Positions 63,911 to 64,000 of a DNA stretch of 64,000 bases are shown in pieces (within the stretch, counting starts at the first letter, position 1; the number at the start of each line of letters is the position of its first letter). The notes below the pieces were generated by a model, which worked only from the letters and a program-made list of their open reading frames with translations, did no database searches and was not told the DNA's origin. The DNA is taken from the NCBI RefSeq assembly GCF_040436315.1, contig NZ_AP031572.1, positions 1,674,001 to 1,738,000 of the forward strand, given 5' to 3'. This DNA is from Synechocystis sp. LKSZ1 (GTDB lineage: Bacteria > Cyanobacteriota > Cyanobacteriia > Cyanobacteriales > Microcystaceae). Both the position numbers and the translations under genes were made by a program.

Positions 63911-64000
63911 CTTTACAGTTCGTAATATTTTCTTAAGGATTTGTTCTCTCCCGTCACCAGAGGCTCGACGGCAAAAGCCAAAGACGGGCAATTACATTCT

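Overview
The window comes from a cyanobacterium, most likely a unicellular beta-cyanobacterium with form-1B carboxysomes. Diagnostic genes are ccmK3 and ccmK4 (carboxysome shell), ycf3 (photosystem I assembly), crtB and crtP (plant-type carotenoid pathway), mntCAB of the cyanobacterial Mn importer type, ycf20 and a Tic21-like DUF3611 gene, an InrS-type nickel sensor and a DUF7219 protein. The backbone is moderately GC-rich and full of GGCC. The cyanobacterial HIP1 octamer GCGATCGC was found at only four places.

Layout. 1-7.5 kb: glycogen and central metabolism (3' part of glgX, glyA, glgA, purD, a GT-C membrane glycosyltransferase). 7.7-19.4 kb: a PAS-GAF histidine kinase, topA, a SirB1-like protein, a GT2 glycosyltransferase, a membrane-anchored coiled-coil acidic protein, uvrC and a lone sugar-type ABC permease. 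19.4-24.5 kb: an AT-richer accessory island. 24.6-30.2 kb: ycf3, gatC, SRP RNA, a GH57 branching enzyme, a DUF4129-DUF4350-MoxR cluster, then ccmK3-ccmK4 on the other strand. 30.7-40 kb: yidD, a Crp/Fnr regulator, scpA, pdxH, a Ser/Thr kinase, inrS, an alpha/beta-hydrolase fold protein, a fused Dpp/Opp-type ABC ATPase and a cellulose-synthase-like enzyme. 40-47.5 kb: mntCAB, a DUF29 gene flanked by short direct repeats, a KefF-KefC-like pair and eno. 47.5-64 kb: a ParA-type ATPase, DUF3611, ycf20, dedA, bestrophin, a HerA-like ATPase, a Wzy-like protein with TPRs, thiE, recF, a GH3 enzyme, a sensor kinase, crtB and crtP.

The accessory island is the most interesting part. It looks like a small integron-type cassette array without an integrase (a CALIN). 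Two 69-89 bp imperfect palindromes end in GTTRRRY cores, carry RYYYAAC or near-RYYYAAC cores at the other end, and share an internal ACCGACCG...GAGA.GGTTG block. They lie just downstream of two same-strand genes. The first gene encodes an OLD-like AAA ATPase with a TOPRIM-like C-terminus, a plausible anti-phage nuclease with an odd Walker A. The second encodes an exported protein made of three nearly identical 48-residue repeats with a QxW-type motif, that is, a highly symmetric beta-trefoil lectin. A cluster of GTTATGC/GCATAAC motifs precedes the array. A DUF4143 ATPase and a decayed fragment resembling the N-terminus of a PatA/PatG-type subtilase follow it.

Glycogen metabolism recurs: glgX and glgA bracket glyA at the left end, and a GH57 branching enzyme lies 21 kb away. 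Several genes are conserved with plastids (ycf3, ycf20, Tic21-like, crtB/crtP). All functional calls come from reading the sequence and recalling families; no search was run.
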